The notes under the pieces were generated by a model that worked only from the letters and a program-made list of their open reading frames with translations, had not been told where the DNA came from and did not search any database. The translations under genes were made by a program, and so were the position numbers. Shown here piece after piece: positions 30,927 through 44,000 of a stretch of 45,337 nucleotides of DNA; positions within the stretch are counted from its first letter, which is position 1; every line of letters starts with the position of its first letter. The DNA lies in the NCBI GenBank assembly GCA_934476075.1, contig CAKSNH010000017.1, forward strand, positions 1 through 45,337, given 5' to 3'. This DNA comes from an uncultured Clostridia bacterium (GTDB lineage: Bacteria; Bacillota; Clostridia; UBA1381).

Positions 30927-33900
30927 ATGAAAAAATTTCTAAGCACATTATTGTGCTGTGTGATGATTGCGGCACTGCTGCCTATGCAGATAGCAAGTGC
31001 GGACGTTAGTGTGTGGAAAACGAAAGTACCGCTGCTGAATGCGAGCAATTATAATAACAGTACATTAATAAACAAGTATACCAGAGATATTTCGGGCTGG
31101 TGGCCGAGAACAGTAACATTGTCGGCAGGTCCGCTGTTTAAAATAATCGACAAGTATGATTCAACTTATTCATACGGCGGTGCGGTAAACGAGAACTCAA
31201 AAACGTTCGGTATTTTCTATACATCGACTTACAAAGGGTGCAGCAACGGATACTGGCATACCAAATTTAAACTTAAAGACTCCGTGAGAAACGAAACACG
31301 TTTTCAGGAACTTGCAGATTCGGGTCATCTTATGATGCGATTTGTTGCCAATATTTCGGGCAATGCGTCAATGTCATTCGGCGGAGTATCGATAAGCGGT
31401 TCGGGAAAAAAGGACAGCGGTTGGTTTACGGTCAGCAAGGACGATATGATGAATAAAGAATTTGTTATGAGCGGCAGCAACGGTGCTAAGGTCGGCAAAC
31501 CGTATGTGCTTTTCGCCGATATAACAAGACCTACCGTTTCATCTGCAAAAATATCCGATGAAAGACTTGAATTGATTTTCAATGAAAATTTGCGGACGCT
31601 TTCAAACAACAATGGTGTAGAACTTACACTTTTGGCAACAAATTTGGAGAGCGGTGTTCAGAACATAGAGCTTAAAGCCAAAATGATAGACGTTGGTTCA
31701 AACTCGGTGAAATTCAATGTTGAAAATCCCGATAATTTGAAGGAATATCAGATTACAAAAATAAAAAGTATATCATACGGCGGCAGTAAGTTTGAAGGAC
31801 GTGTTATAGGTATTTATTATACGGACGAATATCTTGCGCGTAACGAAGAACCTCGTTTTAACAAGGTAGACAATGAAGTTTCTTCGGTTGATGATTATTA
31901 TACCTCAACCGCATCTATTGTGGACGTAGCGGGAAATGCGGCAGATATTCACACAAAGGATTTAACTCCGTTTTCTTTGGTGGTAGACAAAAATGCACCG
32001 AAGATAGACAATGTTGAAATTGCGGGAAATATGATAACTGCGACTTCAACAGCATATTCACAGGCGAGCGACTGGCCCGAAGATATAGACAGAAGCAGTG
32101 TGTTTGCGGGAGTGGGCGATACGCTTACATTCTCAATGATGACTGACGAGGAAATAAAGTTTGGTGACAACGGTTCTGTAACCGCTGAATTGAACGTCAA
32201 GCAGGACGGCAGCAATGTACAGCTTGAACTTGACAAAACCGAAAATGTATATGACGGCGTAAACAAGCGTAAAGCGACAAAAATTACATTCAAGCCTATC
32301 ACTATCACAAGCGACATGACATCGGCAGTCACTAATGAGCCGATAAAGATTATTAAAATCAATGCGTCAAATGTGACGGATTTGTATGATAATAATTTGG
32401 AAACACAGGAAGTATCGTGTGTGCCAAGACAGCAGATTTATTTTGACAATACAGCGCCGACTATCGAAATAGGTGCAATCGGCGGAGATGTGAACAACGG
32501 TGATTTTTATATACCTGTTACTTTAAATGACGGCACCGGTATTGTATCGGGATTTGTCGGACTTACGGCGGATTTTGCGTGGGTATACGACCAGAACAAG
32601 CAAGTACCGTTTAAGTATGCGGTTACATACACCTCCGATACTCCGGCGGATGACGAGTACAAGGACAGTATTTTGGACAGTGAGGCAAGTGCCGCATGGA
32701 ATAATTTTGATGTGCCTGTAAGCAAATACTACATACACATTAAAACCGACGGCGACGAAATTAAAAACACCAAACTTTGCGTGAGAACAGAGGACTGGGC
32801 AGGCAATGTAGGTGAAAACAAAGCGGACGTCGATATAAGCATCGACAGAACAAAACCGCAGATTGCACTTATATCAATGAATGAGGAATATGCGGACAAT
32901 GATAGTGCAAAGATAATCGCAAAAGTTCGTGTAACCGATTTTAACATGGACGGTATAGCGGTTAAGTATCAGCTGGTTGACAAGGGTGCAGAGCCTGTTG
33001 ACGGAAACTGGACAGATGCGGAGCTTAACGGCGGTGAGTTCACATTTGAAGAAACCTTCAATTCGGCGGCAAAGTATGAAAAGGAACTTCTTGTTACCGC
33101 AGTCGATTATAAGGGCAACACATCGGATACAGCTCGTTATTCGGCCTGTGTGGATTTGACAAAGGCGAAAGCAAAATACAGCATAGACTGTGATTTGTCA
33201 CAGCTGTTGATAAAGCCTGACATTAAGATTTCATCGCCTGACAATCCGGACGGCAAAGCATATGCCGATACTCGTGTTACATTGAAAATGGGTGACGCAA
33301 GTTATGTGAAAACATACAGTGCCAATAATATAGTAGAAAATGAGAATATATTCGATTATAACGCCGGCTGGTATGCGGTTACATATAATACCGATGCAAC
33401 ACAGTTTGAAAGTGCAGACGAGTTTTCGGATATAAGCACACTGAGCAATTATTACGGTGTGATAAATGTGAAATTTGAAAGTGCGTTTTCTGATTTGCTT
33501 CCGGCTGCCGGCAAGTTTATAAAACCGGAAGATAATGAAGAACTTGTTACATATCAGGAAGAAGGCGGATTTGACATTATGTCAGCCCCTGTAATAGAGG
33601 GTGTGCACGGCGTTGAATTTAAGTCTATCACGAATGATAAGGGCGAAATTTTGGCAAGCAGTCTTGGTGTTTCGGACGGTTCGGATAGTAACAAGCGTAT
33701 TGCCCGTGACAAAATCATGTCCGATTTGAGAATTAACTACACTTTGAAAAACCTGAAAGTGCCTGAATGGGGTATCAATAATATAGATTTTGAAAAATCG
33801 TATGCAAGAGTGGTAAACTCAGAGGGCGAAGAAGTGTACAGAAATGCACTTAGCCGAAATGCCGACCAGACATTTGTTATGCCTGACAGAGATAAGGACG

Positions 33901-36900
33901 GCAATCTTTTCGGAACAGACGCATACAGACTTGAAGTTTATGTATATCAGACAGGCAATACAAAAGCAGATGAATTTATCTGTGATACATGGATTTTGCT
34001 TGACAATACAAAAGCGTCGGAAAATGTGGGTGTGAGAAAGTATGTAATAAATCCGCAAAGTGACTTTTACCCGCTTATGGAGGCAGTGCCTGCTATAACA
34101 AAGGAAAGCGACACATCTATAAAAGATGTCAACATAGGTATAGCCGAGTTTAAAGAGATTGACAGAAATTATGATGACGCATATTCATTGGAGCAGAATG
34201 GTGCTTTGATAGTTAAGCTTACATTGCAGAGCGATAATGTTGAAAAGGAACTGCTTGGCACAACAACAGGTAAAATAGCAGGTTTCCGTATGTGGAATAA
34301 GGCTTGTACGGGCGGCGAGGATTTGCCGTTTGCAAAAACCACAGGCAATACAAGAGAATACGAGCTAAACCTATTGAGATATACCGTGCCTGACACATTG
34401 GACGGTGTTGCGGCGGACGGAACTTTGCAGATAGCAAAGGGCACAAATACAATGTGCTATCAAGTGAAGATGGAAAACGGAAATGTTTCGCCGATATACG
34501 AGTTTAATGTTAATACAACCGAAAAAATACCTCAGCTTAGCATGAACATTAAAATGAATGAGGCGAAGAACTATACAGATGACAACGGAACAATCCATGT
34601 GCTTTCGGCAGATGCAACTGTTGAAAATGCGTTCTCCGAAAACGGAAATGTTAAGGTTTATCATGTGTATAAGGGAGAGAATGGTCATTATACACAGTGG
34701 ATGCCTAAGGAAATACAGATTGGTACAGATACGGTAAACTTTGACGGATATGACTATTTTGGTTATCAGAACTATACCGACGAGGGAAGCACAGACAAGA
34801 AGAAGGTTAAAGACTTATTTGTCGCAGTAGACGAGTGCGGTAATTCGGTTGTGTATATACCGCAGTTTAAGGAAGGTACAAAGTATACTTTTGAGAGCGA
34901 AGCATTGAATGTCGGATTGCCGCAGCTTAACAGATATAACAGTGGGTGGTATATTTATAATATTACAGCCCAAAATGTAGATGATACCAAAGGCTCTGTT
35001 GTTGTAGAGAAAACAGACGGCACAACGGTTGAAATGCCGCTTAACAATCCGTCAATACCTAATGAGATAGGTTATGAAAGTTTCTCTTACCGTCCGGACG
35101 ATACGGTCAATAATATCAGTGTGACTTTCACAAGACCATGGAGCACAGATAAAGTGGGCGAGAGAATGTTTAACAGTATTACATTCAATTTTGTCGGCAA
35201 ACATGGCGACACTTGTTCAAAAACATACAGATATGATGATGAGCATTTCAATAGTCTGGTAACGGATTTTGTATATGAAGCACCGAGAATGACAGATGTG
35301 TATGACGATACAATAACCGAGGACAACAGCTACAATGTCTATAACCGAGGAGTAAAGGTTTACTTTAACGGTTCGGTTAAGTTGAAAAACGGAAGTGATT
35401 ATTTCGTAGCTCATTATTTGCCGATATTCACAAACGGTACATATGATATTGAGTGCGAGGATTTGTTCGGAAATACATGGACTGTACCTGTAAATGTTAC
35501 AGTGCTGAGTGACGGACCTAAGGTTACGGTTTCGCCGATGTATCAGACAAAGGGCGAAGTTACGGTTACAATGGAGTCGGACGCATATAAGATAGGTGTC
35601 AGCGAAAAAGAGGGCAATATATTTGCGGACATTATGAATAACAATACAAACAAAGTGACCGCATATATTACGCAGCCGACAGAAATAACCATGACATGGA
35701 ATGACGGCACAGGCGAAAAGAGCCGTACATTGAACATAAACAATAATGAAGTAAAACCTATCGACCCTGAAATTGAATGGGATTATTCAGATGATGATGT
35801 AACAGACGGCAGTGTTTACGGCAGCGTTACGGCATTTTTGGTGGATAAAAACGGTTCGGAGCTTAAAGATAATGCGACAGGTGAGGCGGTTTCGCACACA
35901 TTCTATCCGGGCGATGATACATCGTATACATTTACAAACTATTCAAATCAGCTTGGCACAAAAGGGCCTGACTTTACAGCGGAGCTTGCCGTTACAGTAA
36001 AGGAATATCAAGCTCCCGAAGATACAAAGGATACCGTAAAGCCTAGCGTAGGTATTGTGGGTTATACGGTTAGAAACGGTTTGGCACAGTGCAAGAACCT
36101 TGTATTGAATTTGTATGATGACAATACAGAATATCTGAATCCGTCACTTCCGGAATATGAAGGATATGAAACAGTTACGGACAGCATGACATTTATGCAG
36201 AAAATGGGCTGGGCGTCACAGTACAGATTTAACGTGAACATAGCCGATTGGAGTGCGGTTAAGCTTATTGCAAAGAACGGACTTAACGCACAAGCTCCAA
36301 GCTATAATTCAAGCAGTGATGTTATTGACGGAGTAAGCGTAAACGGCAGAACAGTTGATATTACAAAAAATGCTGAATTTACATTGTTTGCGGTGGACAG
36401 CGAGGGCAATTATAAGGAAATCCCGATTATTGCGGATAATGTAGGTCAAGCACCTGCTCCGCATTTGGAAAAGGTTGTTTCGGGTGACTTGCAGACAGTT
36501 AAAGTATATCTGATTGCTCCCGATGACAGCGAATATGATAAACTTGTTATGCTGAATACAGACGCTAAACAGGAAACAGCAAGCGGAAATTACAACGGTT
36601 TGTATTATCTTGAATTTACAGAAAATAAAGATGCTGTTGTAAATTATAGTTATAGATATAGGGGCATTGAAGAAATGGATACATTGAAAGTATCTGTTAC
36701 GGAAATAGATAAATCACCTGCAACAGTGACAGCCGAAGTCTGGTCGGAAAATGTGAATAGCAAAAAGACTAACAAGGATGTAACGGTTCAGCTGAGATTT
36801 AATAAATTTATCAAGGACGCCGTATGGGAAAACGGTTCAAGCGACGCTCCGGAAATATATAAATTGGATAATCAAGTTACCGTATCATACAGCAAGAATA

Positions 36901-38030
36901 CACCGTCTTTGACGCTTGTATGTACGGCGATGAACGGTCAGACCTGCAAGGTTGTGCTAAACGAAGTAAGCAATATCGACAAGGATTTGCCGGTTATCAC
37001 CGAAACGCAAGAGGATTCGGAAAACCGTAAAAAGGTAACGGTTAATCTGATTGCGAATAAAGATGTTGTTTTCCGTGAAATGGGCAAGCAGGGTAAGGAA
37101 TTTACGAGAGAGATTACCGCAAACGGCGAATATACATTCCATTTTGCAGATATTGCCGGCAACCTGACGGAAAAGACAATTACGGTTGACAGTATTATAT
37201 CGGAACCGCTTACACTTATGTTCAGCCTGTCGAGTGACGGAGCGGACAGCAAGTCAAGTCCGGAACAGCTTGGAACGGTGAAAATAGGCGATACGGTTTA
37301 TATTAAGGCAAACAGAAATTGTACGGTAACATGGGGCGGAGAAAATACAGGTATAGATGTAAATGACGGAAGTTGGAGTGCATTGGAGATTAAAGCGGAC
37401 AATGCAGGTATTTATCCGGTCATTAAGGCGGTTGATGAATATACAAACGCTAAGTTCTATCATTTCGGACAGATTGCAATGCCTGATATGAAAGCACCTG
37501 ACCTGACAATTAAGAAAGAAACCGTTGATATTGACCTGAATTCTTCCGATGAAGATATTATGGCGGTGCTGAAAGCAAATGTTACAGCTATTGACGATAC
37601 GACAGCACAGGATAATATCATTATCAATGCGGAATATACAAAATCCGTAACTGTCGGAAACGTTATTGTTAAATATACTGCACAGGACGAAGCGGGCAAT
37701 GTCACAACAAAGTATGGATATATCCATTTCTATAAGGATAATCAGCTTAGAGTGAGCGTAAACGGCGTAAGCGTTTACAGAGAAATGGTTTTGGTGAGCG
37801 AAAGCGGAGCACAAAACATTACAGTCGAAACAGGCGGCGAGCTGTATACGGTTACATATAAAAAAGGTATAAAAACCATAGGTCAGATGAAGATAGGTTC
37901 GACAGTGCTTGCGGCGAATAAGGAAAATTCGGAAACTGTTGTGTTTACTCCTGAAAAATCGGGTTACTATACCTTTGCCGTTAAGACGCAGGGACGTGAC
38001 AGTTACAGATTTGTGGTTTATGTTAAATGA
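30927..38030 (+). CDS. Giant exported Ig-like repeat protein A2
   Basis: A 2367-residue paralogue in position and architecture of A1. Signal peptide 1-26 (MKKFLSTLLCCVMIAALLPM, ends ASA). The N-terminal region differs from A1 (Trp/Gly-rich SGWWPRTVTLSAGPLFKI) and is followed by a Big_5-like domain (TRPTVSSAKISDERLELIFN at about 195). Ig-like repeats follow with DKNAPKIDNVEI (about 355), DNTAPTIEIGAI (about 509), DRTKPQIALIS (about 643), and near the end a DUF5011-like domain (VKYTAQDEAGNVTTKYG at about 2250). The last 75 residues match the A1 tail (KGIKTIGQMKIGS, GYYTFAVKTQGRDSYRFVVY). No cell-wall anchor is seen. AGGAGGGAG lies 7 bases before the ATG. The stop lies 17 bases before B2, so A2 and B2 form the second pair. 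Confidence 0.8.
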   Translation: MKKFLSTLLCCVMIAALLPMQIASADVSVWKTKVPLLNASNYNNSTLINKYTRDISGWWPRTVTLSAGPLFKIIDKYDSTYSYGGAVNENSKTFGIFYTSTYKGCSNGYWHTKFKLKDSVRNETRFQELADSGHLMMRFVANISGNASMSFGGVSISGSGKKDSGWFTVSKDDMMNKEFVMSGSNGAKVGKPYVLFADITRPTVSSAKISDERLELIFNENLRTLSNNNGVELTLLATNLESGVQNIELKAKMIDVGSNSVKFNVENPDNLKEYQITKIKSISYGGSKFEGRVIGIYYTDEYLARNEEPRFNKVDNEVSSVDDYYTSTASIVDVAGNAADIHTKDLTPFSLVVDKNAPKIDNVEIAGNMITATSTAYSQASDWPEDIDRSSVFAGVGDTLTFSMMTDEEIKFGDNGSVTAELNVKQDGSNVQLELDKTENVYDGVNKRKATKITFKPITITSDMTSAVTNEPIKIIKINASNVTDLYDNNLETQEVSCVPRQQIYFDNTAPTIEIGAIGGDVNNGDFYIPVTLNDGTGIVSGFVGLTADFAWVYDQNKQVPFKYAVTYTSDTPADDEYKDSILDSEASAAWNNFDVPVSKYYIHIKTDGDEIKNTKLCVRTEDWAGNVGENKADVDISIDRTKPQIALISMNEEYADNDSAKIIAKVRVTDFNMDGIAVKYQLVDKGAEPVDGNWTDAELNGGEFTFEETFNSAAKYEKELLVTAVDYKGNTSDTARYSACVDLTKAKAKYSIDCDLSQLLIKPDIKISSPDNPDGKAYADTRVTLKMGDASYVKTYSANNIVENENIFDYNAGWYAVTYNTDATQFESADEFSDISTLSNYYGVINVKFESAFSDLLPAAGKFIKPEDNEELVTYQEEGGFDIMSAPVIEGVHGVEFKSITNDKGEILASSLGVSDGSDSNKRIARDKIMSDLRINYTLKNLKVPEWGINNIDFEKSYARVVNSEGEEVYRNALSRNADQTFVMPDRDKDGNLFGTDAYRLEVYVYQTGNTKADEFICDTWILLDNTKASENVGVRKYVINPQSDFYPLMEAVPAITKESDTSIKDVNIGIAEFKEIDRNYDDAYSLEQNGALIVKLTLQSDNVEKELLGTTTGKIAGFRMWNKACTGGEDLPFAKTTGNTREYELNLLRYTVPDTLDGVAADGTLQIAKGTNTMCYQVKMENGNVSPIYEFNVNTTEKIPQLSMNIKMNEAKNYTDDNGTIHVLSADATVENAFSENGNVKVYHVYKGENGHYTQWMPKEIQIGTDTVNFDGYDYFGYQNYTDEGSTDKKKVKDLFVAVDECGNSVVYIPQFKEGTKYTFESEALNVGLPQLNRYNSGWYIYNITAQNVDDTKGSVVVEKTDGTTVEMPLNNPSIPNEIGYESFSYRPDDTVNNISVTFTRPWSTDKVGERMFNSITFNFVGKHGDTCSKTYRYDDEHFNSLVTDFVYEAPRMTDVYDDTITEDNSYNVYNRGVKVYFNGSVKLKNGSDYFVAHYLPIFTNGTYDIECEDLFGNTWTVPVNVTVLSDGPKVTVSPMYQTKGEVTVTMESDAYKIGVSEKEGNIFADIMNNNTNKVTAYITQPTEITMTWNDGTGEKSRTLNINNNEVKPIDPEIEWDYSDDDVTDGSVYGSVTAFLVDKNGSELKDNATGEAVSHTFYPGDDTSYTFTNYSNQLGTKGPDFTAELAVTVKEYQAPEDTKDTVKPSVGIVGYTVRNGLAQCKNLVLNLYDDNTEYLNPSLPEYEGYETVTDSMTFMQKMGWASQYRFNVNIADWSAVKLIAKNGLNAQAPSYNSSSDVIDGVSVNGRTVDITKNAEFTLFAVDSEGNYKEIPIIADNVGQAPAPHLEKVVSGDLQTVKVYLIAPDDSEYDKLVMLNTDAKQETASGNYNGLYYLEFTENKDAVVNYSYRYRGIEEMDTLKVSVTEIDKSPATVTAEVWSENVNSKKTNKDVTVQLRFNKFIKDAVWENGSSDAPEIYKLDNQVTVSYSKNTPSLTLVCTAMNGQTCKVVLNEVSNIDKDLPVITETQEDSENRKKVTVNLIANKDVVFREMGKQGKEFTREITANGEYTFHFADIAGNLTEKTITVDSIISEPLTLMFSLSSDGADSKSSPEQLGTVKIGDTVYIKANRNCTVTWGGENTGIDVNDGSWSALEIKADNAGIYPVIKAVDEYTNAKFYHFGQIAMPDMKAPDLTIKKETVDIDLNSSDEDIMAVLKANVTAIDDTTAQDNIIINAEYTKSVTVGNVIVKYTAQDEAGNVTTKYGYIHFYKDNQLRVSVNGVSVYREMVLVSESGAQNITVETGGELYTVTYKKGIKTIGQMKIGSTVLAANKENSETVVFTPEKSGYYTFAVKTQGRDSYRFVVYVK

Positions 38031-38036
38031 TTGATT

Positions 38037-38042
38037 GGAGGG
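38037..38042 (+). promoter_or_regulatory. Ribosome binding site that sets the B2 start
   Basis: GGAGGG lies 5 bases before ATG 38048. The in-frame ATG at 38027 would place this site inside the gene, has no site of its own and adds seven residues before the signal peptide, so 38048 is preferred. Confidence 0.75.
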
Positions 38043-38047
38043 TTACC

Positions 38048-41000
38048 ATGCTGCAAAAATTAAAAAGAGTTATATCGGCAGCAGTGGCGGGGGCAATGCT
38101 CGTGTGTGCATTGCCGCTCCACTCATTTGCCGATGTTATAAATAAAGCAGACTATGAAGAATTGACCGACGGGTATATCAAGGTCGATGTTTCTGCTAAA
38201 AACGGCGGTTTCCTTATAGACACCGTCGAGGGGGATAAGCTGAATAAGGCTGATGACAACAAGTATCTGCTTTTCCCCGATGAAAATTACGATACATCAT
38301 ATACATCATTCCGTGTAAAGCGTGGAGATGATGTAAAGGACTATATATTCGGAAGAAAATACGGATTTTTGGGTATGAACAGCAGCGGTGTTACGCTTGT
38401 GAAAAATGAGGACAGTATATCCGCCGAGTGGAGTGTTGACGGGCTGACATTTACCCAGACTATCACTCTTGCAAACACAAAATCGCCTTTGCACGGTATG
38501 GCGGCAATATCCTACGGTGTTAAAAGCACTGACGGACGTGCGGTAGACGATGTAAAGGCAAGAATTATGCTTGATACCGCACTGGGCTATCAGGACTATG
38601 CGGTTTATGAACTGACTCAGAAAGACAGTACATACAAACAGGTACAGCAGGAAATATTGGTTGACAATGCGGACGGAAAGGCTTATAATAACGCACTTTT
38701 CGGCTATGACAATCCAAAATCTCCGACAATTACGGCATATACGGTTAATGCGTCGGTAAACAATACCATAATCGCACCGTATCAGCTTGCGTTCGGACAT
38801 TGGAACAATCTTGCGTCGACGGTGTTTGATTTTACACCCGACACATCGCTTACATTTACCAATCAGTATAACGAAAAATATCTGACCGCCGACAGTGCAT
38901 ATGCGTTGTATTTTGATATGGGCAGTGTGTCTGCGGACGGAAAGGAAAATGTAATTGCGACAAATTACGGTGTTTATTCAAACGCTACCGTGAATAATGC
39001 GGATAAGGTAAGCATTAATTTCTCATCGGAACTTAGTGCAATGCAGCTTAATGACGCAAAAGATGCGTATAAATCGCAGAATGACGGCGGAAAAGACGGT
39101 GATTTCTCGGTTTCGGCACAGATTAAGAATGTGTCGTCATCGGAAATTAAACAAGTAGCGGTTGCAATATATCCGCAGGAGGGTATTACTCCTTACGGAT
39201 TGTCGGGCAAGCTTGAAACAACGGCTACATATGTAAAACCGTATTCTGTTGAAATTGTGAACATGAATGCGGACGAAGAAAGACAGGTTGTGTTTAATCT
39301 TAACGCAGAACCGCTTAACGCTACCGATTACAGAAAGATAGAACTTAGATGTTTTGATGTGAGCGGTACGGACGGAGAACTTCTTTCGGAGAATTTGCTC
39401 GGTTCGAGAAGCATATATTTGCTTTGTCCGGGTGCGACGGGGGACAGAGTATCATTTTTGAGCACTGCACCGGAGGTAATCTATAACAGCGGTACACGTC
39501 ATGTATATATTGCCGGTCAGAACTTTAATCTGCTGAAAAACAGCAGTGAATATGATGTAAAGCTTTGCCCGACGGACGGCGGTCAGACAATCACTGTAAG
39601 TCCGCAGAACTTTATTCTTGACGCTGAAAAGAATACAGCCGATTTGGTAATAGACCAACAGCTGCCGATAGGTACATATCAGATAGTATTTGATATGAAA
39701 GACACTGCCAAAAAGGATATTACATCTGATGTGCTTACATTTAACGTGAGCAATGATGTTGCATATCAGGGCGGTACATACGGTATTGCGGCGATTGAAA
39801 AAGACGGCGAGGATAACTATGTACTTAATGTGTACAGAGATGAAGAAGAATATGCCGACTGTGTAACAAATCCGCAGGAAACGGTTTTATTGGAGCTTAG
39901 AGGCGATTTCTCACTTAAATATGAAAACGGAAAATTGGTGGAGGCTGAGGCGGTTTCGCTTGAAACAGTCGACCATAAGGCAAAGAGCACAATCAACATA
40001 AGCAACTGTCTTGATGTTGAAAAAGGTAAGGTTACGGTTTCGGTTGAAAATCCCGGTTCGGACGACCAGGTGATAAACATTGACATTGACGGCGAAGTGT
40101 ACACCACAGGTGCCAGAACAAAGGTATGGAGCGGTGTGTGTGCGATTTCATCATTTGAAAACGGCTCAAAATCAACTCTTTTGCAGTATACAAACGAGGG
40201 AGAGCCTACAAATGACGTTGAAAACAGTGTTGCAAACACAAACAGTATCATGCTTGTATGGCCCGGTGCGGCAAGTACGGCACAGACAATAGCGGGTATG
40301 ATAATGGAATTCAGATATTGTCAGTTCGGTCAGATGGCATTAGAGGACGGCGAAGTGACATCAAGAACTCCGAAACAGCGAGTTATTTCGTTCGGTGCAC
40401 AGCTTTCGCCAAGCTTTTTACTGCCGTCAAACTATGATTGGAGCGAAAGACAAACATCTGCATTGGAAACAGTACAGCTTAAATTGGCAAAGAGCAACTA
40501 TACCGCAGACCAATTAAGAGATGTACAGGAAAGATACGCCGAGGACCAAGCCGCATGGGAAGAAGCAGAGAGCGGCGAACTTAATTTGTATATTCACGAT
40601 ATACTTTTCGGCGGCGGATTTATCGGATTTAACACATCGGTTGAAATAGGACTTCCGTCATATGCGGACGGACTGCCGAGCATTGAAGGTACGCTTGATT
40701 TGAAGGTAATGAACAGCGAATATGAAATCGGTGTTGCGGGTACTGCCGAGATGATTGCTTTTGAAATGGAAGCGGAACTTCGATTGAGAAGTCATAACGG
40801 AATACCTATTCCGGATAAACTTTATTTCTATGCCGGCGGATTTACTCCGGGTATCAACGTAGACGGTATGGGTATATTCTGGATTAAGGGTGCCGGCGGA
40901 GGTATAGATAAGTTGTATGAAACAATTTATCCGTCATCGGCAGTGCCGCCGATAACACTGTTATTAAGCGGTGAATTTGCACTGTTTGACGTGCTTTCGG

Positions 41001-44000
41001 CAAGAGGTGACGTAAGCATAAGTCCGAGGGATTTGAGTATCGGACTTACAAATGTAAACATTGCCGGAATAGACTTGATAGATTATGCCGGAGTTGAATG
41101 TGCATGGTATCCTGAGCTTAGATTTGTGGCGGGAATACAAATCGGTATCTTTGATATAATCACAGGTTCGGGACATCTGCTGGTTGAGAAGAACAAGATT
41201 ACAGACAAATATTTCTGGGAAGGCTATGCAACGGCGGCAATATCTATACCTGATAAAATACCGCTTGTGGGCGGCAAGGAAATAGGCTCGGCTGAGTTGG
41301 GTGTGAATGCCGAAAAGATTTGGGGCGCAATTCATATACTAATGCTTGATGCAGGCGTCACATATTATTGGGGCGGAGATGTAGACTTTGCATTCGGTAA
41401 ATATGATGCTCCTGAGGCAACAGTGGAATTGAACGATTTATCTGTTCCTGTATATTATGATGAGGAAAATAAACGTACATTGTACATGAAGTTTAACAAT
41501 GATATTCATGTATTAGCATCAAGCGATAATATAGCACTTATGGACGCAAGCACCGCAAGCGTATCATCGGAGGCAGATAAGAAGGTACACTCGGTAAATC
41601 TTGGTGCATACAATAACGACAACGGTATATTCTCTATCACATTTGACGCACAAAGCAAATTGATAGCAGAAACATATGCAAAGGGTATAACTATTGAAGG
41701 TTATCCTTTGGTATGGCTTGATGACACAAAAGCGGCTGACGATGCGGCAAATAAAAATGCAAATGCAATGCTTAACTGGGACGAGGAAACAGGCAAGGCG
41801 TCTGTTACAATATCGGTTACAGACCCAAGCAATTTCAACAAGACAATGAAAGTAACCACAAAGACAGCGTCAAGCATCACGTTGTATTCAATGTCTAAAC
41901 TGCCTACATTGGACAGTGTAAGCCTAAACAACAATACAGTTACATGGCAGGGTACAAAATTCGATGATTTCAGCAGTATTGCAGTTTATGCAATAGGCGG
42001 AGATGACGAGGTTTATCCGCTTTATAAGACGGATAAGGCAGACGAGATTGCAAGCGGAAGTGCGGCGATTTCCATACCTGAAAATATGCCGAGCGGAGAA
42101 TATACTATCCGTGCGGTAGGCTCTACAAAGGACGAAAGTTCAAATCCTATGGCGGTTGCAGCCGAAAAATTTAATTACACAAATTCAGCACAGCCGCAAG
42201 CACCGTCATTTACGGCGAGCCTTGGCGGAGATTACAGCATTGATTTGAAAGGTATAAATTCATCATTGTATGACGGCTATAAGGTAACTGTTTATGAAGT
42301 CGCTGACGGTAAAAATGTACCGACAATATTCAGCAATAACAATATCGGCAAAGACAATAACGGTCAGCTTGCGGATACGGTTACTGTCGGCGGTCAGTAT
42401 TCGCAGACAATTACAAAAGACAAAAACGGAAATATTGTAAATCCAAATCTTTTGACAGCCGAGGAATTGGAACAGTGCACAACAGAAGAAAATACATTGG
42501 GATTGCAAGCCGGAAAACAGTATGTTGCAGGTCTTAGAGGCTATAAGACAACATCTGACGGAAACGAGATTGTTTCTGCCGAAACATTGAGCAAGCCTGT
42601 AACAATGATAGCTCCTGTTAAAGCAAATGTATTGCTTAAAGCACAAGATGCGGTGAGCGTGGATAATATTGATACCGTTAAAACAGCGGACGTGTCAGTC
42701 GCATTGACATCGGACATTGCGGTTTCGGGCGAATGGAGCTTGGACGACGGTCAGCAGACGGGAACTATTTCAAATAAAGTTACATCGCAAGCAATCAATA
42801 TTTCAGGTGCTGCGGACGGAACTCACATATTGAAATTCAAGGGTGAGAACGAGTTCGGTGACGGCGTATTGACAGAGTATATGTTTACCGTTGATACATT
42901 ACCTCCGAGGTTGCAGATAAGCAGTCCGTATAACGGCGGATTTTATGAAAATTCAGTTATTGTTAAGGGTATAAGCGACGCAGGTGCGAATGTATTTATC
43001 GGCACGGGCGAGAGTGAACCTCAGAAGGTGACAGTCGGTGAAAACGGTGTATTTGAACAGCCGGTTTCGCTGGATTCGACAGTGGCATATCAGAATATCA
43101 TAGTATATGCGGAAGATGCGGTTGGCAATCAGTCTACACCGATAACATTGGAATTGACAAACAAGGAAATTGCAAATCCTAACAGTGTGCTTGCAATGTA
43201 TATCGACGGCAAAGAGTGCGATAATACTACACTTGAAGCGGGTACACAGGGTAAATTGTCGTTAAAGGTGAAAAACGGCAGCAAGGAAATCACTATCAAT
43301 GATGACAGTACGGCGGCAAACAGAATTGACTGGCGTGTATCTGCTATCGAGGGTGAGGCAAGTGTTGACGAAAACGGCAATCTGACAACAAATAAAAAAG
43401 TAAACGGTGTTGTTGTGGCTACACTTGACACTCAAAGTGTTTATGCGGTTTTGGGCGGAGTAGAATCCGACAGGACGGATAAGAGAATTGAGGTTACGGC
43501 AAGTGTGGGCGAAGCAAATAAATCGTATATGACAATAGAACTTGATACGGCGATAGCGGGAATGACAAAGGATAACTTTGTTGTTAAAAACGGCGACAAA
43601 GATGTTGAAATAACCGAAGTCAAGGCAAGTGCTGACAACAAGACATATACATTGTCGGGCAGCTTTGACCCGTCAGTGACATATACGGTGACAGTGAACC
43701 TGACAGGAACAACAAGCGAAAAGACGCACATAATTATCAGTGCACCGCTATTGATTAAGCCGGAGGATAGTGAAAAGATTGCAGTTAAAGCAAGTGCGGG
43801 CAAGTCGAAAAAGACATACCTTGCAATAAATCTTGATACGGCGATAGAGGGCTTGACAAAGACTAACTTTGTTGTTAAAAACGGCGACAAAGACGTTGAA
43901 ATAACAGACGTTAAGGCGAGTGCTGATAACAAGACATATACATTGTCGGGAAGTTTCAGCACATCGGCAACATATACTGTAACGATAGATTTGTCGGGAA

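Noticed and set aside
30824..31009. 61-codon plus-strand frame overlapping the A2 start
   Set aside because: It runs through the A2 ribosome binding site and signal peptide in another frame and ends with no recognisable feature; the A2 start has the better site.
38027..38047. Upstream ATG for B2 overlapping the A2 stop
   Set aside because: It has no ribosome binding site and would put seven extra residues before a typical signal peptide; ATG 38048 has GGAGGG at 5 bases.
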